Source: Xanthostigma xanthostigma (lineage: Eukaryota; Arthropoda; Insecta; Raphidioptera; Raphidiidae). Taken from it: a stretch of DNA of 64,000 nt. The stretch covers positions 5,952,001 through 6,016,000 of the forward strand of contig OY754475.1 in the NCBI GenBank assembly GCA_963575645.1, written 5' to 3'. The translations under genes were made by a program, and so were the position numbers. The notes beneath the pieces are model-generated. The model was not told the DNA's origin and did no database searches. It saw only the letters and a list, made by a program, of their open reading frames with translations. Of the stretch, positions 1 through 10,912 are shown piece after piece; the stretch's first letter is position 1, and every line of letters begins with the position of its first letter.

Positions 1-871
1 GAAATCCTATAAATAGAAACATACCTCTAAATTTTGAATTGAATGTGCACAGAAACTCCGACCAACTTATCGTCAAAACAATATTGAAATGTATTTTGTA
101 AACAAATAAAAACAAACTTTCAAACTCAGATAATATTTAAGAACAATTAATGTTATTAGATAATTTATAATAAATAATTATTCAATGTTTACTTAAAATA
201 AATCATGATTTGACACTTAAAAAATGACTGTATTTTATGCCATACTCGGTTTACACGAACTCCCACATAACACGAACTTTTTGACTGATTTTTACGAGTT
301 CGTGTTAACGAGGTTTTACTGTATTTCTATTCTATTCTATTCTATAGCCGGCACTGTACAGAAAAGGTATGTTTTGCATTACAGTACAACGCCGTAAAAA
401 TGTCGAGTGTTAAATTATGTCTCAATAAGTGGATCGCTTACCTAATTCAATTATTAATGACACAGGTTTATACCCTTTTGAAACGAAGGTATACATATTT
501 ACATTATAGTTAGTACTTGACAGTGGCGGGAGTTGAGGGGGTAGGCAATGTTTGAACTCCTTTATATATAAAATCTATTGTGCTCTTCAACAACCGACCT
601 TTATACTATTAGTTTGGGTATGACCTGATGACACGCAATAGTTTGGTGTGGAGTCACGCACAAGTCACGCTTAAATAAATGGTGATCCATAAATAAGTCA
701 CTATACTTGCATGTACGCGAAAAAATTCACATAGTTTTTTACGTTATTTGCATTGTACGAGAATATTTTTGTTAAAAATATGACTTATGCAAGTAACAAA
801 AATTATATTGATTTGACAAAGAATATAATAATTATACAAATCTTTGATTAACGTCTGATTAGAACTCTTCA

Positions 872-971
872 ATAAATAAAATTATCGACCAATTTTTCAG
901 ACAATATATTAACAAACAATATATTGTTTGTTAATATATTGTCTGAAAAATTGGTCGATAATTTTATTTAT
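872..971. repeat. Perfect 100-bp palindrome
   Basis: Positions 872-921 are mirrored base for base by 922-971, with no loop. The arm carries the sequence ATCGACCAATTTTTCAGAC. The left flank (841-871) plus left arm also matches, inverted, the right end of the element at 3095-3410, so this is probably a rearranged end of that same element family. Confidence 0.85.
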
Positions 972-1001
972 AATAATTATACTTATAATACCTACACCGA
1001 G

Positions 1002-1381
1002 CGATGTAGCGCAGTGGTGAGAGCACAAGACTCGTATTCGGGAGGTACTGGGTTCGAATCCCGGCGTGCGCAGATGCGGCTGGGACTTTTTCCTAGTGTC
1101 TCTCGCCGAGAAACGGTAATTCCCGTGCCGGCCATCTTGTTGAGATTTTCTGTGGTTTCCCTCAATAATTACAGATAAATATCGAGATGGTTCCCTTATT
1201 CAAGGTCATGGCCGATTGCCTGTCAAGTTCCTATGCTCGAAGGTTGCCTACCTTTTCCTAATTTCTTTAAATTCCTTCATTCGCCCATTGCTATTAACTA
1301 GTTGAACTTGAAAAGTGTAGCGTCTTTTATGACATTAATCCGAGAAACTGATGTTAAACGCATTATTATTATTACTATTAT
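1002..1381 (+). mobile_element. tRNA-derived SINE, copy 1
   Basis: The head has RNA polymerase III internal promoter boxes: an A box (TAGCGCAGTGGTGAGAGC) and a B box (GGTTCGAATCC). It is followed by a conserved body containing GCTGGGACTTTTTCCT and CGCCGAGAAACGGTAATTCC, and it ends in an ATT-rich microsatellite tail. A second copy at 16568-16946 shares head, body and tail, which shows this is a dispersed SINE and not a functional tRNA. I do not recognise the family name. Confidence 0.88.
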
Positions 1382-2141
1382 GCCTACAAATAGACACTTT
1401 AATTTTTGAGCGTCTATAATTTACTCCCTTTTTTTTGTTAGATGTTGATAGCGATTTTCCTCAGCCATCGATGATTTTAATTGTAGATTGAAATGAAGTA
1501 ACTGTTTGTCTACCATAACAATAAATTCAACTTATAATAAATCTACAATAACTAGCTAAAGTTGGATTTTAATTTTATTATAGAAAACAATAATAAATCG
1601 AAAATTTAAAATGCTGTTTTACTCAAAATACTCGGTCATTGTTATTAAACAGAAAAAATCGACAAGAATTTTAATAAAAAAATGTGTTGTAATTTAAAAA
1701 ATTTTAAATTAAAAAATATTTTTCATAATTCATAATATTCAACTGACTATAATACCTACATTTTTTTTGTTTAAAAAAAAATACACATCCGCAAAATGTA
1801 ACTGAAATGCCGCAAAATATATCATCATATATTTTCATTAAATTTGCAATTAAAAACAGCATTTTTTCATTCCTAAATGAATGGTTAAGCATTACCTACA
1901 TTTTTTAATTTAATTACGGATGGTTTTTTACATTGAAAGTTTAGATACAAACATACATTAATTACAGGATTAAGCGTTTTCTAATTAATACCGTTAATTA
2001 TAGTTCGTTATTCAGTCCTTTTGATCCAAATCTTCTTTTTTAATGCCCTTTTCAAATTGTACATTTCAAAATAACTGATGTTTTAATATCTTCAGAAAGA
2101 CGCAGTCCGGTTCAAAGCATTTCAATTGGTGCTGTATACGA

Positions 2142-2424
2142 ATCTAAAAGGCTCGGAAGTTGCGCTTGTACAGTCTGTTGAAAAACTACAAACTCGCAGC
2201 TCAACAAAACTAAAATAGCAATAACAACTTGACAATAGTGTACTCGACTGTACTTTAAAGCAGGAAAGCTACAAGTGACAAAGCCAACGAGCGATCACGG
2301 GCAATCACCGACGCGCGCACGATTCCGTGCAGGTAGCTGGAAGGTGGTGGGAGTTACAACGGCTCTAAAATGTGCCTTTGCGACGCTGTTTGTGACTAAC
2401 TTCCGAACCTTTTAAATCCGAATA
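2142..2424. mobile_element. MITE family A, copy 1
   Basis: About 283 bp with imperfect terminal inverted repeats: the left end reads TAAAAGGCTCGGAAGTT and the right end is its near complement (AACTTCCGAACCTTTTAA). The interior is shared with the copy at 51836-52152, including AACTACAAACTCGCA and GGCTCTAAAATGTGCC. It has no coding capacity, so it is a non-autonomous DNA element. The superfamily is not determined because no clear target duplication was seen. Confidence 0.8.
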
Positions 2425-2507
2425 ATGAAGACGTACCTCACATTTTTTTTCTATTGGAATCTACATTGCAGATAAATTACGAGACAATTTTAATTGATAG
2501 ATAGATT

Positions 2508-2545
2508 GTAGATTATAGCCGCTAAACAGCTGAGGTCATTGTCTG
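2508..2545. repeat. Short dispersed motif (TTGTAGATTATAG...CTGAGGTCAT)
   Basis: A motif of about 40 bp reading TTGTAGATTATAGNCGCT, then CTGAGGTCAT, recurs at 47377-47415 and 47541-47571 (+) and inverted at 5008-5052. A related fragment lies near 50193. It is probably the end of an unidentified transposon or retroelement family. Confidence 0.6.
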
Positions 2546-2880
2546 TTTGTTCCTACACTTGCACTGGAAAGAAATAGTCACACGAGCTTCGTGAAAATTA
2601 TTCGTATATTTCAAATCTAAATATACACCCACAAAAAGGTTGCATCGTTTTTGCGATAACTATAACATTTATATTCTGTTCATTCTGTATAATTCACAAG
2701 ATAAAGATTCTATAAATATTCAGACAAAGTAGGGTGAAGATGATGAAGTTGAATCTTTGCTTCTAACCAATGATCTTTCACGACTAATGTAAACGCAGAT
2801 AACCCAGTTTACCCTTTAATATTCCAGCCAATTGAACGTCGGGGCCATTTCAACTTCAAAAATATAGGCACTTGATATAT

Positions 2881-3051
2881 TAGGTTTGTTCCAAGCAGCC
2901 GCGAACGGTAACAGAACCGTACACAGTCTTGTCACTGCGCAAGACTATCTTGCGCAGTATCGATTTTTGAGCTAGTGCGCAGGGCAGTCGTGCGCAGTGA
3001 CAATACTGTGTACGGTTCTTTTACCGTTCGCGGCTGCTTGGAACAAACCTA
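2881..3051. mobile_element. Hairpin MITE family B, copy 1
   Basis: 171 bp with long complementary arms: the left end TAGGTTTGTTCCAAGCAGCC is mirrored by a right end finishing TTGGAACAAACCTA. The arms continue through the CGCGAACGGTAA / TTACCGTTCGCG pairing. A diverged relative lies at 55608-55742 and shares GTTCCAAGC and CGGTAACAGAACCGT. No coding content. Confidence 0.85.
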
Positions 3052-3094
3052 TTATAATAAAGAAAATAAAATTTCTGCGTTAAATATTATTATA

Positions 3095-3410
3095 TTTGAT
3101 AAATAAAATTATCGACCAATTTTTCAGACAACTTTATTTACAAAAATATATAATAATAATTCAATACATTAACGTTTCGGTCCGGATTTGGACCTTCGAT
3201 ATTATAAAAAATCTTAATGCGAATTTTATTATAAACTAATTATTAATTATTTTTTGTATTTTTTTAGCTCAATTCTGAAGAAGATAAAATCCGGAACTGT
3301 TAATGTATTGAATTATTATTATATATTTTTGTTAATATAATTGTCTGAAAAATTGGTCGATAATTGTATTTATTGAAGAGTTCTAATCAGACGTTAATCA
3401 AAGATTTTGA
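3095..3410. mobile_element. Inverted-repeat element with GAAAC-type hairpin
   Basis: The left arm (from 3099, ATAAATAAAATTATCGACC) is complementary to a right arm ending near 3370-3410, and AATTCAATACATTAACG is mirrored by TTAATGTATTGAATT. Just inside the left arm, 3171-3200 forms a GGTCC/GGACC hairpin next to GAAACGTT on the minus strand. The family is shared with 841-971. It is a non-autonomous element, possibly a Penelope-like terminal structure, but that assignment is inference. Confidence 0.75.
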
Positions 3411-4052
3411 TTATGATATTTGATATTCGTTTGCATGGTTAGGCGGAATCTGCACCCATTTTAAGATAAAAAATTTCAAAAATGGTAAAAAAATTGTTAA
3501 TATTTAAAAAAATTACTGCCGTCTCGTTTTTATGGTCTGTTAGAGCCAAATGGCCGGAAAATACCAGCGGCAGAAATTTTTGACCAATTGCACCCTCCCC
3601 GAGCCACTCCTAAAAGAGTGAATTCATAAATCCACTTTTCTTTTTTGGTAATGTGTTTGACCAGTTACGTCATTGGACCTAATGGGTTCAAATATAGAGT
3701 TTGCAGTCTCTATATATTATATCCAGCGAGATCTTCTTTCCAGCGCAGGGAATCTTCGTCAATTATTCCCTCGAGAATTGTTTCTGATGCAAATAGCTTC
3801 GGTTTCTTCTCTTTTCATTCGCACACGCAGGATCGACCCCCATCTATATTTATCGATCGAACGCCACTGGAATTTAAATGAATTTAACTGTTCTACTGAC
3901 ACCGCATTTGCAGTTTATAAATTTCCAACAGGATGTTCTTAGTATTTTTTTTATCTCGTTACTTTTAAATTGTCTTTTAAACGTAACCCGATTGAATATT
4001 AATGTGAGGTTATAAAGATTTGTAATCTATTCACTTGTTATTTTGTTTTAAA

Positions 4053-4407
4053 AAAAACTTTTTAACAAAAAAATTAAACCGCCGAAAAACTGAAAAGCAA
4101 AAAATAATAAATCTTTTTATTTAACTAAGTAGTTGAACGTACGTGACAGTCTAGTATATCTAAGTAATTTTGAGTCGGCGTCAAACAATCAATGAACAAA
4201 GATCACTAAAAGAAATAACCAAATCAAATTAGAGAACTCTCGTGAACTCTCAGAGATTTCCGGCGAAGGATTGTTGACGCCGACTCAAAATTACTTAGAT
4301 ATACTAGACTGTCACGTACGTTCAACTACTTAGTTAAATAAAAAGATTTATTATTTTTTGCTTTTCAGTTTTTCGGCGGTTTAATTTTTTTGTTAAAAAG
4401 TTTTTAT
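4053..4407. mobile_element. Long foldback element with ~138-bp arms
   Basis: Arm 4053-4190 is an almost perfect inverted copy of 4269-4407 (for example AGTCTAGTATATCTAAGTAA against TTACTTAGATATACTAGACT), with a loop of about 78 bp. I noticed a single one-base length difference. The near identity suggests recent insertion or correction between the arms. There is no coding sequence in arms or loop. Confidence 0.9.
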
Positions 4408-4424
4408 TTTATAATTTTTTGTGG

Positions 4425-4850
4425 CTATATAATTTATAATTGTAATACACAAAGTATGAAAATCTGTGAGTGAACTATAAATCACCCCTATTTTCCCACC
4501 CTTAGGGTAGGAGTTTTTTTTCCAAATTTATATGAGACGAGCCTCGAGGTATACCCTATCCAATAAAAAAATAATTATCAAAATTGGACCACTCTGTAAA
4601 AAGTTATGTGTGGTCATACATTACAATCAGTGAGTGAACAATCAATCATCCCCTGTTTTCCTACCCTTAGGGTTGGAATTTTTTTACCAAATTTATATGG
4701 GACCAACTTCGGGGTATACCCTTTCAAACAAAAAAATAATTATCAAAATCGGACTACTCTGTAAAAAGTTATGCGTGGTCATACATAAATAAAAAAAAAA
4801 AAAAAAAAATAAAAAAAAAAAAAATAAAAAAAAAAAATATACGCGTCGAA
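4425..4850 (+). mobile_element. Two tandem retroelement-like 3' units with poly(A)
   Basis: Two diverged direct copies of about 175 bp each contain CCCACCCTTAGGG/CCTACCCTTAGGG, CCAAATTTATATG, ATAATTATCAAAAT and CTCTGTAAAAAGTTATG. The second runs directly into a long A-rich tail near 4788-4840. The layout looks like the 3' end of a non-LTR retroelement with a duplicated terminal unit. Confidence 0.65.
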
Positions 4851-5463
4851 TTGAGAACCTCCTCCGTTTTTGTTTTTCGTCGGTTAAAAATGAATAACGT
4901 CAATGAAGAACCGTTTACCCGACTGCAGTAATAACATGTTAGCCTTTGGATCGAACTATCGTAGAATAGAACCTCATGAATGTGTTCTATGTCCTTTAAT
5001 TGATAAAATTAGACGCTATGGCCTGAGTTGACGAGCGTTTGTAATCTACAATAAATAAAATTGTCTTCTATTTACGACAGAGTCAAAAAAATTATTAGGT
5101 AGTGTGTTTTGTTGGCTAAGCCACAGAAACGCTTTATAAATAACGACATTATTGTAGTATATTATACGTTTTTCCCCTCTTGGCGTTTCATGTTTGAATT
5201 CCGTGTCAAGGTCATTCAGATTCGCTACCCTCCCTTCAAGCTTTCCCCCTCTCAGGGTATACAACAGCCTGCATACATGCACATAAAGCAGCTGTTTTAT
5301 GAGGTAGTGCAATTGGATTATGCATCTTCATATCATTTTTGAAGTGAAAACTTCTTTAGCGGCGTCTTACACTTTTTTTGTAATGGGTAAAAAATGTTAA
5401 ACTCGCGTCAGGAAAAGTAAGAACTGGGTAAGACTCTCTAAGTGATAGTAATTGCCAGATACT

Positions 5464-5613
5464 TTTTATACAACGTTAGACATCTAGCGTTGAAATATCG
5501 TACATAAAAATGCAATCTATGATACAAACCATTTTATTTTTTATACAACGTTAGACATCTAGCGTTGAAATATCGTACATAAAAATGCAATCTATGATAC
5601 AAACCATTTTATT
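5464..5613. repeat. 75-bp tandem duplication
   Basis: Two consecutive copies with a period of 75 bp, identical over nearly all of their length (both contain CAACGTTAGACATCTAGCGT and TGCAATCTATGATACAAACC). The absence of divergence points to a recent event, or to an assembly duplication. Confidence 0.9.
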
Positions 5614-6239
5614 TACAAGTGTTGCCAGTAAATAAACAATGCTTCTAAATGCAAAAAATTAAGACGTTATTATTCAAGTTTTTACTTCTGTCGGCACTCC
5701 CGGAGTGCAACCCGTCTTTTTTTTAATATTGGAATACATGTAGAATGTAGACGCTAGACAACTCAGATCGTCAGCGTCTATGAATTCACGTAGATATAAT
5801 AATTTTACCCATTCGCTTTTTATAAAAATAAATATATTAGTATATTGTGTTATTTAGTAGTATTTCGTTGTATTTTACTTTGCAGGAATATTTTCGAATA
5901 AATATTGAACATTGAACAGTTAGTTTTTAATTAATGGTGTGAACTACCTAGTGTGAAGAACAACCGTGCAGTGAAGACAATGTGTTATCCGACCGGAGAA
6001 CGGAGTGGCCATACAAAGAAGATTAATGACTTAATCGGGGTCAAATTGACTCTAGTAGGGAGTCCGTTAATTTATAGCGACTCCCTAACGGAGTCAGATT
6101 GACTCCTTTTGAGCAGTGACTACACAGAAGCACAACAACGGAGGTAACAACCGATGAAGGTAACAAATAACAATTAAAAATTGTTGCCGCTCAGATTTTC
6201 ACGAGACGAGAAATACAAAAAGTGAAAATAATTAATTAT

Positions 6240-6545
6240 GATTAGTAGAAGTTTTGTTCCAAAATATGTATTGAAGGAGATATATTTGGTTGAGGAACAA
6301 TAGAAATAATCTTTACCAAAGTATCGCTTGTATCTAAAAAACTGTTTTACGATATTTTTAAATTAATAAAATTTTGTTGAAATTCATAATTTTTAAAATG
6401 ATTATGTATACTGCAATAATCTATACAATTTACCATCTCTTGAGACACTGAGGATGAAAATATAATTTTCGAAACGTTGGCCACAAGCGATAGGTACTTT
6501 ATTTCTATTGTTCCTCAACCAAATAAATCTCCTTCAATAATTAAT
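6240..6545. mobile_element. Inverted-repeat element with CGAAACGTTGG motif
   Basis: The left part contains GGTTGAGGAACAATAGAAAT and the right part its complement (ATTTCTATTGTTCCTCAACC). AATTAATTAT and ATAATTAATT mark the outer ends. Between the arms, 6448-6480 reads CTGAGGATGA, then a short A/T stem-loop, then CGAAACGTTGG. A related segment is at 9541-9660. No coding capacity. Confidence 0.75.
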
Positions 6546-7077
6546 TATTATCGAATGTACTTGAAAATAGCCGAGTGTTTAATTAGGATGAAGGTCCGAT
6601 TAAAGGACCCGTCCAATTGAGCTGAAAACTTTGGACATTGGTTAACCTTGGTGCGACATGAAAAACCCCCAATTATTAGCGCAAATGCTCCGTAATATTT
6701 TTATGGAGGTTAAAAGATTTTACTATTTTTAGACATTTATTCGGGGGACGGGGGACCTCCCTTGGAGGCTTTTCATGTCCCAACAAGATCAACAAATGCC
6801 CAAAATGTCATCCCAATCGGCCGTGTCTCTTAATCATAACTGTACAAGCACTCAATTCTCAGGTTCTAATCTGAGAAGTGGTAAGATCACAAGAATAAAT
6901 AAACAACCAGAAGCATAACTCTCTATTCTTGTTACCTCGGTGCTCGGTTAAATCCTGAAATGGTCAGCGAATTATTTCTTACGCGTCAGGTTTTATTTAC
7001 TTACTGTAACCGTGTGCTTGTTTTATTTTATTTCGTACGCCTACGGAAAAGCAATAAAATTTCATCTTTCACTTGGA

Positions 7078-7135
7078 ACCAAGGTCACTAATCCGTCGGT
7101 GGGCACGTCAAAGGCGCCGCCTGCGAGTTAAGCTT
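7078..7135 (-). repeat. Dispersed ~55-bp motif, copy 1
   Basis: Contains AACCAAGGTCACTAATCCGT and GGCGCCGCC. The same motif occurs inverted at 15541-15597 and, more diverged, at 18311-18367. It probably marks the end of a transposon family. CCAAGGTCA also matches the extended half-site bound by monomeric nuclear receptors of the FTZ-F1/ERR type, but it could be coincidental. Confidence 0.55.
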
Positions 7136-8074
7136 CCGGTTTTCGTTTATGCTTGTGATAAACTGGTTGGGTAATAACAACCATATTATACAATAATGAT
7201 AACGGTAATAACAAATGAACATTGAAGGGTCGTACATTGTTAGAAACAACAACTAAGCAACCACAATGATGTAACAAAAGGAAATGGCGTATTAAACAGT
7301 TGATGCGGTTTTACGATTCGCTGCGTCGTCGACGTCGTTTTGTGGCGCGGAAGAGATTTTAGTGTTAATGAAAATGTTCTATTTTATGGCCTGTGCTGTT
7401 TTATTTCCATATTTATAATCGCGTAAAAATGCTGTAAAAATAACTATTCTTTAATTAACAATGGCAGCGCGGTTATAGTTTCAGATGATTTCCTTTGAGA
7501 ATTTCAAGTTCGGATAATGAAAGAACGATACAAAAACCCGGTTTGCAAATTTTAATCCAGTTTTATACTCTGTTCTTATTCAGTTATCAATAAGTTATTC
7601 TTTTTTTACCTACATCATTTTTTATTAACACGACTGCCCAGAAGGAGGGTATCTAATGTTTTTTTTTATAATCAGATTTTATTCGCGGTTTTGCTCGCAT
7701 GTATGGTTTGCACTTTGTCTCGTTTCGGAGATAATCGCGTTTTTATCCTTTAAATTTTCAAATGCTTATAACTTCGAATCCAGAAGAGATACAGTTCTGC
7801 GCTTGTACTCAAGCATGTTCGTGATAATTTTATTTTTTTCCGAAAATTGAAAAATTTCAAGTTTTCAATGTTTTTGCCAATCAACGACTCTGTGCGATAC
7901 TAAAGGCCTTCCGATACAGTTAATATTATCCATACTTTTAGAAAAAAGCACGCTGAATCCAATTAGACTAGCCGCAACTCTGTATCTCTTTTGGTTTAGG
8001 AGCTAGACGCGGTTGTATAAAATTGCAGAGTAAAGTAATAAATCATATATTATATTAATACGCTAAGGTTAAAG

Positions 8075-8160
8075 ATGCCATCTGACGGCTTTAATTTTGA
8101 AACAGCGAGCAACGCTGAACAACGTCAGAGCAATGCTGCATGATGCCATCTGACGGCTTA
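8075..8160. repeat. Short direct repeat GATGCCATCTGACGGCTT
   Basis: The 18-mer GATGCCATCTGACGGCTT occurs twice about 66 bp apart, flanking a CAACGCTGAACAACG segment. It could be a duplication footprint. No gene is associated. Confidence 0.6.
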
Positions 8161-9027
8161 GCTCAACGCTTTTGCTACTTGCGCCTCTATATGACAATTT
8201 TAGTAAAATATTTCTTCGATCTGTCATCTGAGCTTCATATTGTAATACAACAAAAAGAAGAACGCTATACTTAAGCAGTGTGCAAATTTAGCAACGAATT
8301 GAATACCTGCAATCATATTTAAAAAATAATTTTGTAAAGTGATAATTATTATACATATTTAGTGCGAATAATTCGCACAGGTCACACTAGTATTGTATTA
8401 TTGATTTTAAAAGCTTAAAGGGCGCAAGGTAATAAAAGGCGGAAAATTGATTTAATACGCTACTGGATTCGAATTTTTCTATAAACATAAAAGAAAATTC
8501 GAGTGCAATATCCGTTAAAATGAAATAATTCACACGTCGAGTTTAATATATTTTTAATTTCAGTATTTAACGAGTTATCCGCGTCGACCGCAATTTAAAA
8601 TTTAATACTAATTTTCTTTTCTTGTTAAGCCATTTAATGCGTTACTTTTACGTTCAACAGTAACATTAATTGTGTCAGAAAACGGGCCTCTGAACGACTC
8701 ATAAACAGCGTTTGATATCCCTAAAACAAAAGAACGGGTTCTTAACTACTTTACAAGTGTTGCTTTGAAGTTGAAACGCTATATTTCTTATCTTTAAAAC
8801 GGACCATTGTCAACGGAATATCGGTTCTAATGCTTCCTTTTTTAACGATAATTTAGTTACAAACGTCATTACAGTCGATACTTTCTAAAAGAGGACTTAC
8901 AAATTTCAATAATACACTAGTTTGTGGATATGAATATATTTACCGAAGGGTGTATTTATTATTATTATTTTAATGGGTGTGTTAAAGGATTATATTTTCT
9001 ATTTTACCAAAAACAAACTTTATAGTA

Positions 9028-9777
9028 CTAGATCCCGATTTGACTCGATCTTCCCCATCGAGTTTAAATTTTAAATTTGATAACATAATGTATTAATAAA
9101 GAAAAATTGATTTGGTTGCCATGCAATTTCTTGGCACAGTTATTTTTAATAAAAAAATAAAGTTGTTAATTTTATTTCTGAAATGTGTTTATCGAGTTTT
9201 CAGATATATTAATTACCAATCGAAAGTAAAATATGTATATAAAATGCCCAAGTTTGGTCGACATTTTGGTTTCTGGCATAAAAACAGGCAGACAGTCACC
9301 TTCGAGTGGGTTTTCTATATTGCCATAATATATGAAAATGTAGAAGATAACACGTTAAACATACTATATGTAGGTAAATAAAAAATTAATGTATGAATTT
9401 AGGAACCTTATCTATTGTTTTACTTATTTTTATTCTTTAGTATTATTTTTTTACTATTTTATTTTACCTGTTATTGGACTTCGGTCTGTTGGTATTTGAA
9501 TAAACAATAATAATAAACATGGCAACGATAACAAATATCACAGTTTGAGGCCCTTAAGATGAAAATAAATTTTTCGAAACGTTAGCCACTAGCGTAAGAT
9601 TGGAAAAGCTTATTTATGATCTTCAACCAAAACCTTCTTTCATCGTAAATATCACAATATTTAAATAAATACAGTGAATAAAATTAACAAACCAAATCAA
9701 TTTTTCTTTATTAATACAATATGTCATCAAATTTCATTAGAAAACTCGATGGGTGAAGATCGAGCCAAATCGGGATC
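9028..9777. mobile_element. 750-bp element with ~90-bp terminal inverted repeats
   Basis: The left end AGATCCCGATTTGACTCGAT and the right end AAATCGGGATCT are mirrored for about 90 bp, including AACCAAATCAATTTTTCTTT at the inner side of the right arm. The interior holds an 89-codon frame (9112-9381, +) that resembles no family I know, and a GAAACGTT-type segment at 9541-9660 that may be a nested insertion. Probably a non-autonomous DNA transposon. Confidence 0.75.
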
Positions 9778-9789
9778 TTAGACTATTAG

Positions 9790-9875
9790 TTCACATAATA
9801 AAACCACACTCTCTGTAATAGGCAATACACTATACTGTCGGCAGGGTTTGGCACTGCGACCTGAGTTTTTTTTTA
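9790..9875 (-). repeat. Repeat family C (minus orientation)
   Basis: Read on the minus strand it begins AACTCAGGTCGCAGTGCC, then AAACCCTGCCGACA. It matches the left end of the insertion found inside the PIF/Harbinger copy at 30818. The two copies differ at several positions. Confidence 0.7.
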
Positions 9876-10912
9876 TCATTTCAAGACGTTTATCGATAGA
9901 AATAATTTATACAAATAAATACGGATGGAATTTTAAAGAAGAAGAATAAGAGACGAGTATACGAAGTCGTGAAATATGTCTCTCATTATGAGAAGTCGCT
10001 TATCTTCCGAAAGCACTTGGCCATATCGAATGTCTAATAATGGATGACATCACCGCGATCTTATTACAAAACGTTATAATGTATTCCTTCCGGATATTAT
10101 TAAAATTTATTCAAACTTGAGAGTGTAACACTTCATTTGTTTTTCGTCTATAGAAGGCTGCGCCATCTTTCTTGAAATAGTCAAGAGTCGAACCCATTCT
10201 AGGGAAGTATGTAAATAGTTCGTTCATCACGGGTATCGATTCTCGAAGATGTTTTCCGCTTAGCCTGTTGTCCCCATACATCGACAAACGTCGCGGTCAG
10301 TTGACCAACTAAGCGTGTAATTCCAATTAGTTCAGATGGACTACTGAACTGTATTGTAACTGATAGCCTAGTTGTCATATCATTATTCTATCCCTTATTC
10401 CCGAAAGTATTAAATATAAAATTCTAAAATTAAACTGGTATATCTATAAGTATTTTTTTCTGAAGACCACCTACGGCTATGTAGATTTGAGCGCAGCACC
10501 AATTAATTCTTTCAATTTATTATACTTAATAATGAATTGAAAATCCAGTTGAGAATTTACGAACTGAGGGCTTATAATGGTGGAGCCATGGGAACGCCAT
10601 ATAAACAACGGAATTGCTCCGTTATTCTCAAGCGCTATGGAAGTTCATGCTCTAGCTGTTTTTTCATTTGTTTCATGTCGTTTGTTTTATGAACATCCTA
10701 TATAAAACGAGCGTATAACCTTGTAACTCTTACTTTCTTCCCTCTTCTTCCATTCTTCCACGAAAAGGAAGACATCGTACATTATATAATACTAATCATT
10801 AACGTTATTTAAATGACTATTAATTACATTACATAAGAAAGCTTCGGAAGATAATGTTCCGCTAAACTTCACTATCTTAGGGATGTGTCAAATGAGCTTA
10901 ATTAGAGTATAA

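Noticed and set aside
1002..1080. Functional tRNA gene
   Set aside because: A and B boxes are present, but the acceptor stem does not pair and the same head plus 300 bp of body recurs at 16568. It is a SINE.
5614..6239. LTR of a retrotransposon
   Set aside because: CGGCACTCCCGGAGTGC and primer-site-like text looked suggestive, but no second LTR, gag/pol frame or target duplication was found.
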